A DNA stretch of 64,000 nt from Urophycis tenuis (GCA_036785325.1 JAXIVH010000043.1:172501-236500), one strand, 5' to 3'. Counted from the first letter of the stretch, positions 11,181-21,774 are shown. Notes: a model not told the origin generated them from the letters alone. Program-made: numbers and translations.

Positions 11181-13004
11181 TCAAACAGCTGCTTGATTGA
11201 AGCGGGACACATAACCCGCAATGACCTCCTCCTTGTCTGGCCGCTCAAACTGTGCAGCAAGGTCTTCAGGAACCAGGATTGCCAGGACTGCATCAGTGTA
11301 GGGTGCCGGGTCCATAAACACCTTCTCGAAGATGAGGTCCATCATGTCCACTACATACCCTGTTTTATACAAGAAATGCACAGACATTGTTTACTTTTTT
11401 CAGAGACTGAAAGTGTTTTGCTCATTACCTCCTGACACTTTATCTAATTTATTATTTTTCATAAGGTTTGTGTGTGTGTGTATTACTTTATACAGTTATT
11501 TATTGTTGAAATGTTTATAGATTGTAAGTGCAACAAGTAAAAAAAAATCCTTTAGTTTTGGTATAAAAAATTAAAAAGTAAACTCTTACTATATGTTGGC
11601 TCTGTAATTAGGGGTTTTGCTCTACACTCTCCCTTCAATGCCTTCGGGAAGTGCACCTTGAAGAGGGGTACACCTTGGTCCGTCTTTGCTTGTGGTCGGT
11701 TGGCGTTTTCGTTGTAGTACATTGCCGCCAAGTAGAGTCTGTAATAACAAAAGAAAAAAATCTAAAATGTCAGAAACTTTATTATATTTATGATAACATG
11801 TAACTCCTTACTAACTTCTTCCCAAGTAAATGCAGCCTAATGAAGTTGGCTGTTTACCTGCACTCCTGTAAGAAGCCTGTAGAGTCTTGAAGGACAGCTG
11901 TGTGCCTACACAACGTGTTTCCATCTCTGTCTGGCATGCAACATCTCTTGATGCAGGAATCTGTGCCGTTGATGTTTTTGATGAGCTGGTCTATAACAAG
12001 CACACAGGGGTTAGAAAAAAACATCTTCTCAGAACAAATGTAATCATCCCTCCCCCCACTATGTATCTGAGAACAGTGAGAAACATTTTTTTCACATGCA
12101 TTTTAATATACCATTGAATAATGACTGAATACATAAGGTAAGCAACAAAACATAGTTTGTTTGTATGCACAGGACAGGCCAGGACAGTCTGATGACAGAG
12201 AGTTCTGAGGTTGAAGTCCTATAATAACAAAATGGACCCGAGATAGTGACATGTCTGTCGCTACGACATGTCCACTATTCTGCTGCAGCAGAGGAAACTC
12301 TGCTGTTCTCAGCTCCACGGCCACTCGTGGCCACGACCGCTAAAATGCGGGACGATACTGTAAACCGGTGCGTGTTTATCAAAGCTTGGTCGCCGTGCAG
12401 AGGCACCAGTCGGTTTGAGCTGCGTTCAAAACGCCTCAGGCAGTGATCACTGCTCCAGTATAATGGGTAAACCTGAAACTCACCCAGTGATAAACGTTCC
12501 GCGGTGCAAAAATAAGGGCGATTAAAATGCGTTATTTTTGTGTCATTCATTCATCTTAATGAACGCGTTAAAGTCCCGGCCCTAGTTTTAACGTAACTTT
12601 AGTATAAGCAGACTATGTCGCGGCCCAACAGTACTTTATGCTAGCTGCCATGCTAACAGGGGCCGCCAAGCCGGCTAAACAGTAAATCAGAATAAAATGT
12701 TAAAACTTACAGCTTCCACGTTCGTAGTTGGATCGCGGACAGTTGGTACCGATCCATTTTTAATCCGCAGGGATTTAGCAAATCCAGTTTTATACTGTCC
12801 CTTGTTGATGAAGCAGTCCGACGTGAAATGGTTAGCACACACATACAGCACTTTGGGAACTGCTGTAGGGACATCACCATCAAAAATGAAATTCACCCAT
12901 TGAGTCCTCAGAACCTCCGAAGAGGGAGGTTTATAAAGAGTTGTGTGCTCATTTGTGCAGCCAACAACAGAGCAACCACTTCTTCCAGCTCGTACCTTCG
13001 CCGT
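11181..13004 (-). pseudogene. THAP-domain transposase remnant lacking its catalytic core
   Basis: Exon 1 (13004-12711) encodes a THAP zinc finger. Visible are GCSVVGCTNEH (two Cys), the conserved Trp in RTQWVNF, CANHFTSDCF (third Cys and the His) and GSVPTV, then a GTAAGT donor. Exon 2 (11990-11858) follows in phase 0 with DVACQTEMETRCVGTQLSFK. Exons 3 (11738-11590) and 4 (11359-11181, stop TGA) join in phase and encode LAAMYYNENANRPQ, FERPDKEEVIAGYVSRFNQ and the natural end. Exon 2 ends in phase 1 but exon 3 needs phase 2. The expected catalytic exons between them are missing, which explains the mismatch. The likely start codon reads ACG at 13004-13002 instead of ATG. The gene is convergent with the ballast gene. 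Confidence 0.75.
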
Positions 13005-13429
13005 TGTGCCAACCGGAGCAACGCTAGCGAGGGGAATAATGGCGGTGTTTAGAAACTTTGTTAGGGGCGTGGCAAACCTTCACCGGAGGCGTTGCCACCA
13101 GCCTGAGAGGAGCGGCCGAGTCTGTTGCTGACGTCATTTGCAGACCATTTCTCAAACAGCCCGTTTTAGCGCACATTTTCTAAAGACTAAGAAAGCAAAA
13201 AAACGAGAGGATGAACTTTTTTCATATCAGGAGGGATTGTAGACAGGCCGGGGATGCATATTATTGATAGAAAACCGCTCTAAAGTGCATTTTGCATAAT
13301 ATGGGACCTTTAAGATTTTTTTTTGCCGAATAATAACGCGAATATTCGGGTAGAATACAGATATGTTTACATCGCATTATCTGTGCTTTCCAAATAACGT
13401 ATTCGTATTCGGGTGCATCCCTAGTACAA

Positions 13430-14551
13430 AGGCTGGGTTAGGTCTTAAACACACCTTTGAGTCCCCTGGGGCAAACTGCATACAGGCTGCGCGCGTCGAC
13501 AGCGCCTGTAAATCACTCACTCGCTTCGCAGTGGTTAAAGCTAAGAGCAAGGCCGCTTTGAGGGAGAGGAAGTTCAATCCCACTCCCTCCAAAGGTTCAA
13601 ACGGGTGTCGAGACAGTGCATCTAACACCACTGACAAGTCCCATAAAGGCACTAAGGGTCTAGAAACAGGGCGCATCCGGCGCACCCCCTGAAGCTGCAC
13701 ACCAATGGGTGCTGGCCCGGTGACTTATCACCCAGGCCCACGTGGCATGCTGAGATAGCCGCCAAGTACACCTTAATTGTGGAAAAGGCTTTCCCCTTGT
13801 CTAGCAAATCCTGCAGAAAACAGGGGATGTCCCTCACTGAGCATTGAAAAGAGAGAATCCGCCTCTCCTCGCACCAATTCTCAAAAACCCGCCATTTACC
13901 ACTGTAAAGTGAGCGGGTGGAAGAAGCCCTTGCACACTGAATAGTGTCGATCACACTGGGAGGCAGCCCAACTGCATCCAGATTCAGCCTCTCACGGGCC
14001 AAGCCCACAGCGCCACATGTTCGGGATGGGGATGATAGATCTCCCCCCGAGCCTGGGATAAGAGGTCCCTGCGCGGCGGAAGGGCCCATGGCTGACCCGA
14101 CAGCATCTGCACTAGCTCCGCCACCCAGTGTCTGGATGGCCACCGCAGGGCTATCAGAACCAGTGACAAGCCCTGCTCCCTCACCCTGGCCAGAGTGGGG
14201 GAGATCAGGCTGAGGGGAGGGAACGCGTACAACAGGACGTCTGGCCACGAGTGAGCCAACGCGTCTACCCCTAATGGTGCGTTCGTGTCTGCCAGGGAGA
14301 AAAACAGAGGGCACTGTGCGTTTTCCTGCGATGCGAACAGATCTACGGCAGCCTGCCCGTATCTCTAAAACACCTGAGACACCACTTGTGGATGAAGTTT
14401 CCACTCCCCAAACAGAGGGTTTCCCCTTGACATGAGGTCTGCACCTCTGTTCAGCACTCCCGCCACATGTGTCGCCCGCAGCGACCCCAGCCGGGAGCTG
14501 CTCCACAGAATAATCTTGCGAGCTAACCTGTGCGGCTTCTCCATACGCCAC
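13430..14551 (-). pseudogene. DIRS element RNase H tail and tyrosine recombinase, frameshifted
   Basis: From 14551 downward one frame gives the end of RNase H (KPHRLARK, then in another frame LFGEWKLHPQVVSGVL and AHSWPDVLLYAFPPLSLI). Next comes the N-terminal core-binding region of the tyrosine recombinase (STRSLYSGKWRVFENWCEER, IKVYLAAISACHVG). A one-base shift near 13690 leads to GVRRMRPVSRPLVPLWDLSV and TTAKRVSDLQALS, where the first catalytic Arg region lies. The sequence then stops at the hAT-like end near 13424, so the remaining catalytic residues including the Tyr are lost. DIRS elements integrate with this recombinase instead of a DDE integrase. Confidence 0.85.
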
Positions 14552-14564
14552 TCTAAAACACTCT

Positions 14565-15181
14565 CTAAAACTCTAAGACTCTAAAACACCGTTGAATCTC
14601 GGTGGTTTTACAGCAAACTGTAGCCTGTAACCCCGGTTTATAGTGGACAGAACCCACGGGTGAACTGCGCATGCGCGCCAGTTGCCCATCTGCGCAGCGA
14701 GAGGTCCTATGGAGCCTCTCTGCGCCGTCTCTACCTCCGTGAGAGAGGAGAGACGTCCCTCTAGAGGGGCAAAAGTGCCCTCTAGAGGGAGGAGAGGAGA
14801 ATAAACCCTCTCCCCTAATATGTTGTTTTGTTTGTTTTGTGGGGTGCAACTCGCCCTTAGCTTTATGCTTGGCTGCGAAGTTGCTGACTTTATTATCGTC
14901 AAACCGGGAACATGCATTTCTGCTCGGGAACACAGAGTGGGAGTGCTTGTTGAAACACTGGGGGAAAGTGTACGGTGACACTGCGTGTGCGGTGCTTGGT
15001 GGCACAGACATAACAGCCCCGCTTCCTCCTCTCCTGGGGGTAGTGGAGGAAAACACTGGCTGCTGGCTCGAGAACCTGTGATAAGAGCCGTAGCGCCGAA
15101 CTGTGCGGGGCAAACATTCACCCTCTCTCCTCGTCGCATTTTCAACGGAGGAGGGGGGGGTGAGAGAGGGGTTGCGCGCAT
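14565..15181 (-). pseudogene. DIRS pol: N-terminal linker and start of reverse transcriptase only
   Basis: The minus-strand frame 15181-14573 encodes a linker with PLLPLEGTFAPLEGRLSSLT and then GYRLQFAVKPPRFNGVLES, the beginning of a DIRS reverse transcriptase. It stops at once. The next recognisable coding sequence (below 14551) is the end of RNase H, so nearly all of RT and RNase H has been deleted. The word gtgttttagag occurs on both sides of the junction (about 14540-14590, minus strand), which suggests deletion between short repeats. Confidence 0.8.
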
Positions 15182-15236
15182 CAGGTGGAGCGCCTCTTCC
15201 TCCCCTCCGCGGAGTGCGGAGGGCGGCGTTTTGCTG

Positions 15237-16745
15237 CTACCGCCGCGAAAGACTGCTTACCCCACGGCTTGTTATTCGCCGCTCTCGGCTGCTGATCGCC
15301 GCAGCTAGCCGTGGGCCTGTGCGCCGGTTTGGTGTCTGGCTGTCTCCCTCTCGCTGCAGCGCTGCAGCGAAGCCTGGGCGCGCTGCGGGTCGCGGCGCCT
15401 GTTTGCGGGGCAAACATAGGTCGAAAGCCTCACCTTCCTGCTTTCTGAGGGTGCTCGTCTCCCTCATTTTCTGCAGCGCCGGGCCGAAGAGACCCTTAGT
15501 GGGGTCGGTGGGGGCATCCATCACCTCTGCCTTTTGTGTGTCCCCCAGACCCGACAGGTTCAGCCAGAGAGCTCGCTCTCCTGACACCGCCAGGCCCATG
15601 ACGCGCCCGCTGCCCTGCACCGCTCCCCGGGAGGAGCGTAGGATGAGATCGTTCACCACACAGATCTCATCCCAGAGCACTGGGTTCGGGACCCCTGAGT
15701 CCAGCTGCTGACCCATCTCTTCCAAAATCTCCGACTGATATGCCGTTAACAGCGTAACCGAATTCAGGGAGCACACAGACTGAGCCGCGTATTTATACAT
15801 CCTCTGATAAATACCCGCGGCTGTGCGTTTGCTCTTACCGGGCAAGGTGATGTGGGAGGACGCTGAGATGGCTCGGCGGTTCGGGTGAAGGTGGTAAGCC
15901 ACTGATGGTTCCACAACTGGGGGCTCGGCCAACCCCAGGTCGCCCATGTCCCGCACTTCCAGCTTGGAATAGCCTTGTGTGGCTAGCTTGCTCTTATATG
16001 GGCTAGACCAAAAACGGCTCATTTCCCTCATGCAGGCAGGGACCGCTGGGAGCAGCTGCTTGGCTGGAGGCTGTGCCAGAGGGAGACGTTTACCGTCGTA
16101 TAGGTCCCTCTCCTTCCCCTCCATGCCCTGGGCCGCTGGCCATGGGATGTTTAGCTTGGCTGCAGCCCGTTTGCAGACCTCGTACAGGCCGTTGTCAACC
16201 GGGGAGGCCGCTCCTGATGAGCTGAGAGGTCGGGATTGCAGCTCCGTCGGGAAAGTGGAGTCATCCTCCCCCTCCTCCATGTCAAAATCGAGGATGTCGG
16301 AACCGGCGTCGCCGTCCGCATCGTCGCTTTCGCACCCCGGTCCGATGAGACCATCGTCCCCGAACAGCGGGGGCATGACATGCACATCCCGAGCATCAGC
16401 CTCTTCCATCGAGTGCGCCCAGCTTTTCGAAGCTCGCGGCTGAAGGTCAGCTTTTGCTCCGGTGGCTGTAGCGGCTAGGCTGGGGTTCTGACTACCCGCA
16501 CTAGCTACCGCCACTCTCAGTCTCCTCTCCAGAGTTTTCTCCGCCATAGTGGCGCAGTGGGCACATACGAGGCGGTCAACAAGCGAAGCTTGGGCGTGTT
16601 TAGCACCCATGCACGCGATGCATAGTGGGTGCGGATCCCTGCCCGAGATGGTTGCTCCACATGACGCGGGACACGGGCGGGAGGCACCCCCTGCCTCCTT
16701 CGGCTCGGGCCCTTTGGCGGGGGCCGCGGGCGCAGACATGGCCAC
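15237..16745 (-). CDS. DIRS ORF1 (gag-like), 502 residues
   Basis: A long uninterrupted minus-strand frame, GC-rich compared with its neighbours. Near the N-terminus a Cys/His cluster is visible (CPASCGATISGRDPHPLC, then CIACMGAKH and CAHCATM), followed by an acidic stretch (about residues 140-165, DFDMEEGEDD). A conserved block follows with MREMSRFWSSPYKSKL, AYHLHPNRRAIS and SCNS-type residues further on. This order is that of fish DIRS1-like ORF1 proteins, which bind element RNA. The start at 16745 (MAMSAP) is the first Met; the second Met two codons on is equally possible. The frame is intact although the downstream pol is heavily deleted. Confidence 0.75.
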   Translation of the reverse strand: MAMSAPAAPAKGPEPKEAGGASRPCPASCGATISGRDPHPLCIACMGAKHAQASLVDRLVCAHCATMAEKTLERRLRVAVASAGSQNPSLAATATGAKADLQPRASKSWAHSMEEADARDVHVMPPLFGDDGLIGPGCESDDADGDAGSDILDFDMEEGEDDSTFPTELQSRPLSSSGAASPVDNGLYEVCKRAAAKLNIPWPAAQGMEGKERDLYDGKRLPLAQPPAKQLLPAVPACMREMSRFWSSPYKSKLATQGYSKLEVRDMGDLGLAEPPVVEPSVAYHLHPNRRAISASSHITLPGKSKRTAAGIYQRMYKYAAQSVCSLNSVTLLTAYQSEILEEMGQQLDSGVPNPVLWDEICVVNDLILRSSRGAVQGSGRVMGLAVSGERALWLNLSGLGDTQKAEVMDAPTDPTKGLFGPALQKMRETSTLRKQEGEAFDLCLPRKQAPRPAARPGFAAALQREGDSQTPNRRTGPRLAAAISSRERRITSRGVSSLSRR

Positions 16746-17387
16746 TGGAGAGAGAATAATAACCCGGGCGTTAGCCTTGGAATGAGGCTCGCCACGACAC
16801 GTTAGCCTTATAAGCCGGTTATACAGGCGTAAGCCTGGTTATAACCGTGCTTTAATGAATAGCCCGCCGCAACGCGATAGCTATTCGTTATGGTTTGGTT
16901 AGCCAACAAGTTAATGTTAGCTGACCTGTTCGGGCTAGCGTTCTGACGCGCGAGCCCGAAGCCAACGAAGCTACGAGTAAATTAATATGTCGTAGCCTAC
17001 AGGAATAGTTCGCCACAACGCGGACACTATTCCCAGTCACAAACTCACTTCTCACGAAGCTTATCAGCACAATCTAAGTCGCTGCGGACACCGCGCTAGG
17101 CGACGTTCTCCTATAACGGGACGTCTATTAGCTGTTAAGCAGGTAACCGATTAATCCGACTTGTTTGGATGCGCTGAGGGAGCTTGATAATGTTTCCGCA
17201 TGGGAAGAAAGCGAGAAATGACCCGATCTGGTGGGTCGACCGAGATATATAGAGGGGGCGGGGCCCTCCCACAGGTCGACCTGTCTGTCAGAGACAGACG
17301 TGGTGTCATTGGAGCTTCCATAATGGTCACGCCGAGAGCGATTCCCATAGTGAAACACCGAACGAAGTTAGAAAAAGAACAGTCGTT

Positions 17388-18719
17388 AAACAAAATGTAT
17401 TCATTGGGTCTCCTTCTTCCTCTCCCTCTTTGCGCGCGGGGACGCTCGGCCCTACTTGGAGACGGGAGGGGGGCGCCTGCGGAGAGCAGTCCTCCTCTTG
17501 TCCTCGGCCTCAACGGCCACCTTGGAGGGGCGGGGGGCGCGGATGTCCCCTGCGTCGCTACGTGGTGCTCGGCCGTATCCGCCAGCCTCCTTAGGCTGGC
17601 GTCAATGGACGGCAGGCATGCCAGATGGACCTCCAAACCACGGAGCCGGTTGTCCATCCCCTCAAGCCGGGAATGTATGTTCCCCAGCTCCCTCTCCAGC
17701 ATTTCAAAGCCCCCTCGCTGGATGTCCAGGAAGGGCTGGTCCTGGGCTTGGACCCGTCTCTGCCCGCGTCTCTGCCCGCGTCTCTGCCCCGCGGGGTGCT
17801 GGCTCCCTGCGGCCTCCACCTCCTCGGTCCCCGGATCACCCACCACCACCTCCTCCTCCTCCTCCTCCTTGTCCACCACCTCCTCCTGCTGTTGCTGCTG
17901 CGCGGTTTCCAGTGGACCTAATGAGATTGGATGCAGAAGCTGGTTAATGTTAAGCCTATAGTTCATGTAAATTTGTTGTAAACAGCTCATGTAACACATT
18001 TTCTTTTAGTACATGAATAAAACATATTCATATATATCTAAATAAACAGTTAATCAAACGTATCAACATCTTTGGTTTCGTGTAATCCGGAGTTACATGC
18101 CAAAATAATCATGATTCAATTGGGTAAAACAAATTAATTTCACATGCAAACACTAGTGAAAAGGGCCAGACGACGAGCTTGACAATGCGTCCTGTAAGCA
18201 CAGGTCCTTCTGATTCCATTGCCTTTACGCATGGTATTTGTTTATGTTGTGACCTGTGCAACCTACTCATCTTTATTACGTGGGGTTTAAATATAGGTTA
18301 CTAAATGTGAGTGTCTTCATTAGTGGAAAAATATGTTTGCCTTACCCGTTATTCCAACTTCTATCCCACCAAAGCCTTCGATGCTGATAACCGAGAGTGT
18401 GGAGGACGCGATGTCCTCTGCCGAGTTCATAGTAACAGCGGTGGAGGGGCCGCCCCCGGTGGCCACCGTTTGTCTCCTGTGCTCGGAGAGCTTTTGTTTG
18501 GCCCTTCGTCTTACATCATTGAACCGTTTTTTACACTGGGCAACGGTTCTCAGGGTATCAGGGCAAACCTGATTAACAATGGTTTTAACCTCCTCCCAGG
18601 CTACCTTTGCATCATCAGCCCGTGGAGGTCTGTTCGCGTGACCATATATTCTGGCACTGCCAGCTTGGACCTCCCGGACCAGAACATCAGTTTCTTCCTG
18701 GGAGAAGTTTGGCCTTCTG

Positions 18720-18768
<49 letters not shown>

Positions 18769-18778
18769 GTTTGTCCAT
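17388..18778 (-). pseudogene. Harbinger Myb/SANT-like accessory protein, two exons, 3' end broken by DIRS
   Basis: Exon 1 starts at 18778 and encodes a serine run (from a CAG/CTG-type repeat) followed by RRPNFSQEETDVLVREVQ, WEEVKTIVNQV and RTVAQCKKRFNDVRRRAKQK. This is a Myb/SANT trihelix of the MSANTD4/NAIF1 type, used by Harbinger elements to bind DNA and import the nuclease. The donor is GTAAGG after 18341 or nearby, in phase 1. The acceptor CTCATTAG before about 17919 joins in phase. Exon 2 encodes a Gln run, an acidic run, and a coiled-coil-like segment (FEMLERELGNIHSRLEGMDN). The frame then continues into the DIRS terminal repeat, so the original C-terminus is lost. The Ser run and an out-of-phase Ala run share the trinucleotide repeat at about 18722-18768. 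Confidence 0.75.
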
Positions 18779-19000
18779 GTCGAAATCAAATTAGCGCTGC
18801 GCCTCGCCCGCGGTGCATTTGAAGGCGAGGAGAGGAGCTCATTTGATTGGTGAAAATTTCACTCAGCTGTGTTAAACCCACTCACACCCTCTCTCCTCCC
18901 TCTTTGCCACTTTCGCTGGTGGGAAGGACGGAGGCGGGCTTGCGCGAGACTGCGCTTAGACTGCGCCTGGCACAAAAATTGCAAAACAGACCAGGCGTTC

Positions 19001-19057
19001 GCAGACCAGGCGCAGGCGAAGCGCACCCACGCTGCGCTTCGCCTGCGCCTGGTCTGC
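19001..19057. repeat. Perfect 25-bp-arm palindrome at a Harbinger end
   Basis: The left arm 19001-19025 (starting gcagaccagg) and right arm 19033-19057 (ending cctggtctgc) are exact reverse complements with a 7-bp loop (cccacgc). It is followed by aaaattagagccc (to about 19071). The same word accaggcg also occurs at 18990. This looks like the 5' terminal repeat of the Harbinger element that carries the Myb-like gene. Confidence 0.85.
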
Positions 19058-19689
19058 AAAATTAGAGCCCTAAGAGTATGTACACTTCTGTAAAGTTTTT
19101 ACAGGTTCTGTGCTAGGAAAACAAGCCTGTCAACTGTTCCTGGTTTCAGGGAAGCCCTGTAACAGGTAACAATGTTACCACTGCAGCTGAAAACTCGCTC
19201 TGAAGGAGAACTGGTTGCTGGCACTAAAAGATACTTCTTTGCTACCTTGCTAAGTGCTGGATAGTTAATTCCAAATTCCTTCCACCATTTAAGAGGATCT
19301 GTATCACTCTCAAGCCTAGCTGTCAGCGAGTAGCTTGAGAGTTCATTTTCAATTCTCTCCTGCTGTGTTAGTGTGTTGCCGCTGGTCACTGTGCTTTGTT
19401 TGAAGAAGCAGGCTAGTGTCTTTTTCTTCTTTGCTAAAGGTGGTGCCATTGACACTTCTTGGTCTGCAGGCTCAGACAGAGTGTGCACAGCTAGCTCAGG
19501 CTGACTGCCTTCAGCCAAAAGAGATGTTGCCTCCTCAACAACTCTTCGTTTCACGGCATCAACCCTGTGTCTTGGAATGTACATGTCCTTAAATCTGGAT
19601 CCACAAATGTGGCCATGTCCAACTGGTCACTTGTGGCTGGATCTGCGTATTTCACATTCAGGTAGTCCACAATGGTGGACTTTATTGAG

Positions 19690-20670
19690 CTGCATTATAA
19701 CAAATCAACTCTTACCGTTGTAAAATAAAAGCTGTGTTATACTCGAAAAACGGGTTTTATTTTCCAAATAGAGTAATTTCTTTTCTTCTTTAAGTTAAAC
19801 GGAATCTCATTTAAAGGACGTTGTGTATATCTAATTATCGCTCGTTTATGGCCCAAACAGATGACCACAGAAATCGCAGATTTAACCCGTTGTGTATTAA
19901 ACAATTTCACCAATAAACATCACAACATATTTCCCCGTATTGCATTTCATATAACACACTCACCCAATAAACATCACAACATATTCCCCGTATTGCATTT
20001 CATATAACACACTCACCCAATAAACATCCCAACATATTCCCCGTATTACATTTCATATATGACACATCTGCACAATAATCCTCACAACATATCTCTCGAA
20101 TTTCGTGTGGAAGTGTCCCCGTCATGAACAGTTCGCTTAGAAGTTTTGCTTCGCAGTCGCAACAAACAATCCAAAAAATGCCATTCAGCGCGCACCAAAA
20201 AAAAGAACACAGTCAGCTGGCTCACCGATACCGAAGGTAATCCTGGACGGGAAAGTAACCAAAAAAGAGGTTGCGTGTCTCTTCCTGTAGCTTCTGTTAG
20301 ACTTCACTCAAAAATCTCTAACCGCGATTTGCTACGCGAAAATCCCACCACCGAGCGGCCTCCTTCGTCCATTCATAAAAAAGACCGGCTTCCTTTTCCC
20401 ACGTGACCATTTACATTTTTCAAAAAACACCCATTCGGCAAAAAAACAAATGACATGACAAGCCATAAACCATGCAAATATCAAAAGATATCAAAAGATA
20501 ACTAAAAATAAAAATATGGTTTTGAACATTCTAATGACCCCAATCTATATCTAGTTAGAGGGAAAACATCGCTCATTTGCATTAATGCACCCATCACCAT
20601 ATAAATAATGAAAAAATATACATCTTACTGAAACATTCATGGACACACATTTGTGTAACCGGTAGTGTTA
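19690..20670. other. Insertion of unrecognised sequence within the hAT element
   Basis: This separates two parts of the hAT transposase that should be adjacent. It contains the 53-54 bp tandem repeat at 19911-20092. I see no coding motif or clear terminal repeats. Confidence 0.5.
19911..20092 (+). repeat. 53-54-bp tandem repeat, about 3.4 copies
   Basis: The unit begins caataaacatcacaacatat and continues ccccgtattgcatttcat. Copies start at 19911, 19965 and 20018, and a diverged partial copy (caataatcctcacaac) follows near 20073. Confidence 0.85.
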
Positions 20671-21030
20671 CAGCATAGGTCAGTGTCCCTCCACTGCCAG
20701 GGTGTTCGTGTTGAAGAGCTGAAGGACAGGTCTGACATAGGAAAGGGTCACATAGTCCTCCCCTGATAAGGCATCTGTGAACTCCTGGAGGGGTTTTAAA
20801 GCCTTCTGCACTGCCTCTAGGACCTCAAGGTCCTGCCATGTGAGGAGTAGGTGTCTGGTCTTTTTGTCTGAGGAGAGGACCTTGGTGATGACCCGCTCTT
20901 GTTCCAGGATCCGCTCAATCATCAGCTGCCTTGATCCCCAACGTGTTGCGGATTCTGTGATGAGCTGATGAGTTGGGAGGCCAAGCTGTTGCTGGACTTC
21001 AGAGAGATCCCTCCTCCTCAGCCAGCTAAG

Positions 21031-21774
21031 ATAAGATAAGATAAGATATTCCTTTATTAATCCCCCTTAGGAGAAATTCACAGTGACCAGCAGTACAGGG
21101 GATAGATGTGCAGTAAGAGCCTGGCTAAAGTCAAACAATAAACAATAAATTAGATTAAATACGAGCTCTTAAGTCAGGTCGGTGAGGAGTGAGAACCTAT
21201 ATGCATACGTGGTAAGCGTCCTTGATTGCTGTTTATAGTGCAAAATGCAAAATAGATAGATAGTGCAAATATGCGGAAAGTGCAAGGTGCAAGATGTGCA
21301 AATTTTTACAGGTATTCCAGGTACAACATATGAATAGACCTAGAATAACAACAGCTAGGAGACAGTCCAAGGTGTGTTGTTTGGTGTATGTGAATGTGAA
21401 GTTCAGTCCATTTGTCTGGTGGTGTTGGAGCTTCCTGAGCCTGATGGTTGGTGGGATGAAGGAGCGCCCAAGCACTATGAGGCACTTGGCTGAGTGAGCA
21501 TGTGGCTGAACGTGTTCCTGAGTTGCTTCAGTTCGGCATAGAGAGGGTGAAAGGGTAGTTCCGGGTCGCCAGCAGCTTTCCCCTCGTCCTCCTTACTGTC
21601 ACCGCCTCCACACAGTCCAGCTTCATCCCCACTGCAGAGCACGCCTTCCTCCCCGGCTTGTACAGCTTACTGGCACCACCGCTCCCAATGCTTCCTCCTC
21701 AGCACACGGCAGTGAAGAAGGTGACACTGGCCACCGCAGACTGGTAGACCATCCGTAGCAGCCTGCTGCACACA
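21031..21774 (-). mobile_element. FSDD-type LINE, 3'-end fragment (copy A)
   Basis: On the minus strand this is the C-terminal end of the reverse transcriptase ORF and 3' UTR of the same LINE family as copy B. It ends in a (TTATC)n tail next to tattcctttattaatccc at 21028-21065, and it is 5'-truncated at about 21774. The sequence around 21500-21770 repeats that at 22000-22265, about 85-90% alike by eye. The tail marks the insertion point into the hAT gene. Confidence 0.8.

Larger units (their letters stand above)
9231..13309. mobile_element. TTAA-flanked THAP-bearing DNA transposon (Kolobok-type)
   Basis: A 4,079-bp element is bounded by TTAA (9227-9230 and 13310-13313). The left end starts AGGTCCCATATTATGC at 9231 and the right end finishes with its exact reverse complement at 13309. 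It carries two convergent spliced genes: a THAP/transposase remnant on the minus strand (13004-11181) and a P2X7-ballast-like gene on the plus strand (9605-10582). A TTAA duplication plus a THAP-domain transposase is the known combination for Kolobok; piggyBac also uses TTAA but has no THAP domain. The catalytic core exons are absent, so it is non-autonomous. The stretch 12250-12600, ending aacgcgttaaagtcccggcc, looks like a smaller hAT-type insertion inside it. Confidence 0.8.
8371..13424. mobile_element. hAT-like element ends enclosing a later insertion
   Basis: The left edge (about 8371) reads tagaggtgcac followed by repeated atctgtatctg. The right edge (about 13424) reads cgaatacgaat-type sequence, inverted, ending gggtgcatcccta. 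The inverted ends and the (ATCTGT) subterminal repeats resemble fish hAT non-autonomous elements. The inner sequence outside the nested element (8480-9226 and 13314-13350) has no coding region that I recognise. A clean 8-bp target duplication was not found; ctagta flanks both ends, so the exact edges are uncertain. Confidence 0.4.
13430..17385 (-). mobile_element. DIRS retrotransposon, internally deleted
   Basis: This spans ORF1, the truncated RT start, the RNase H tail and the recombinase. Upstream of ORF1 (16746-17385) lies about 640 bp of non-coding leader. Its end (17330-17385) reads, on the minus strand, gttcggtgtttcactatggg, probably the inverted terminal repeat. The element interrupts the 3' end of the Harbinger Myb-like gene at about 17390. 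At the other side it is cut by a hAT-like end at 13424. Confidence 0.75.

Noticed and set aside
12275..12550. 91-residue minus-strand frame between the THAP exons
   Set aside because: Lies in what looks like a small inserted repeat; THAP exon 1 joins exon 2 in phase without it.
17200..17961. Long plus-strand frames opposite the Harbinger Myb-like gene
   Set aside because: Shadow frames of GC-rich repetitive codons (Gln, Glu, Arg runs) on the true minus-strand gene.
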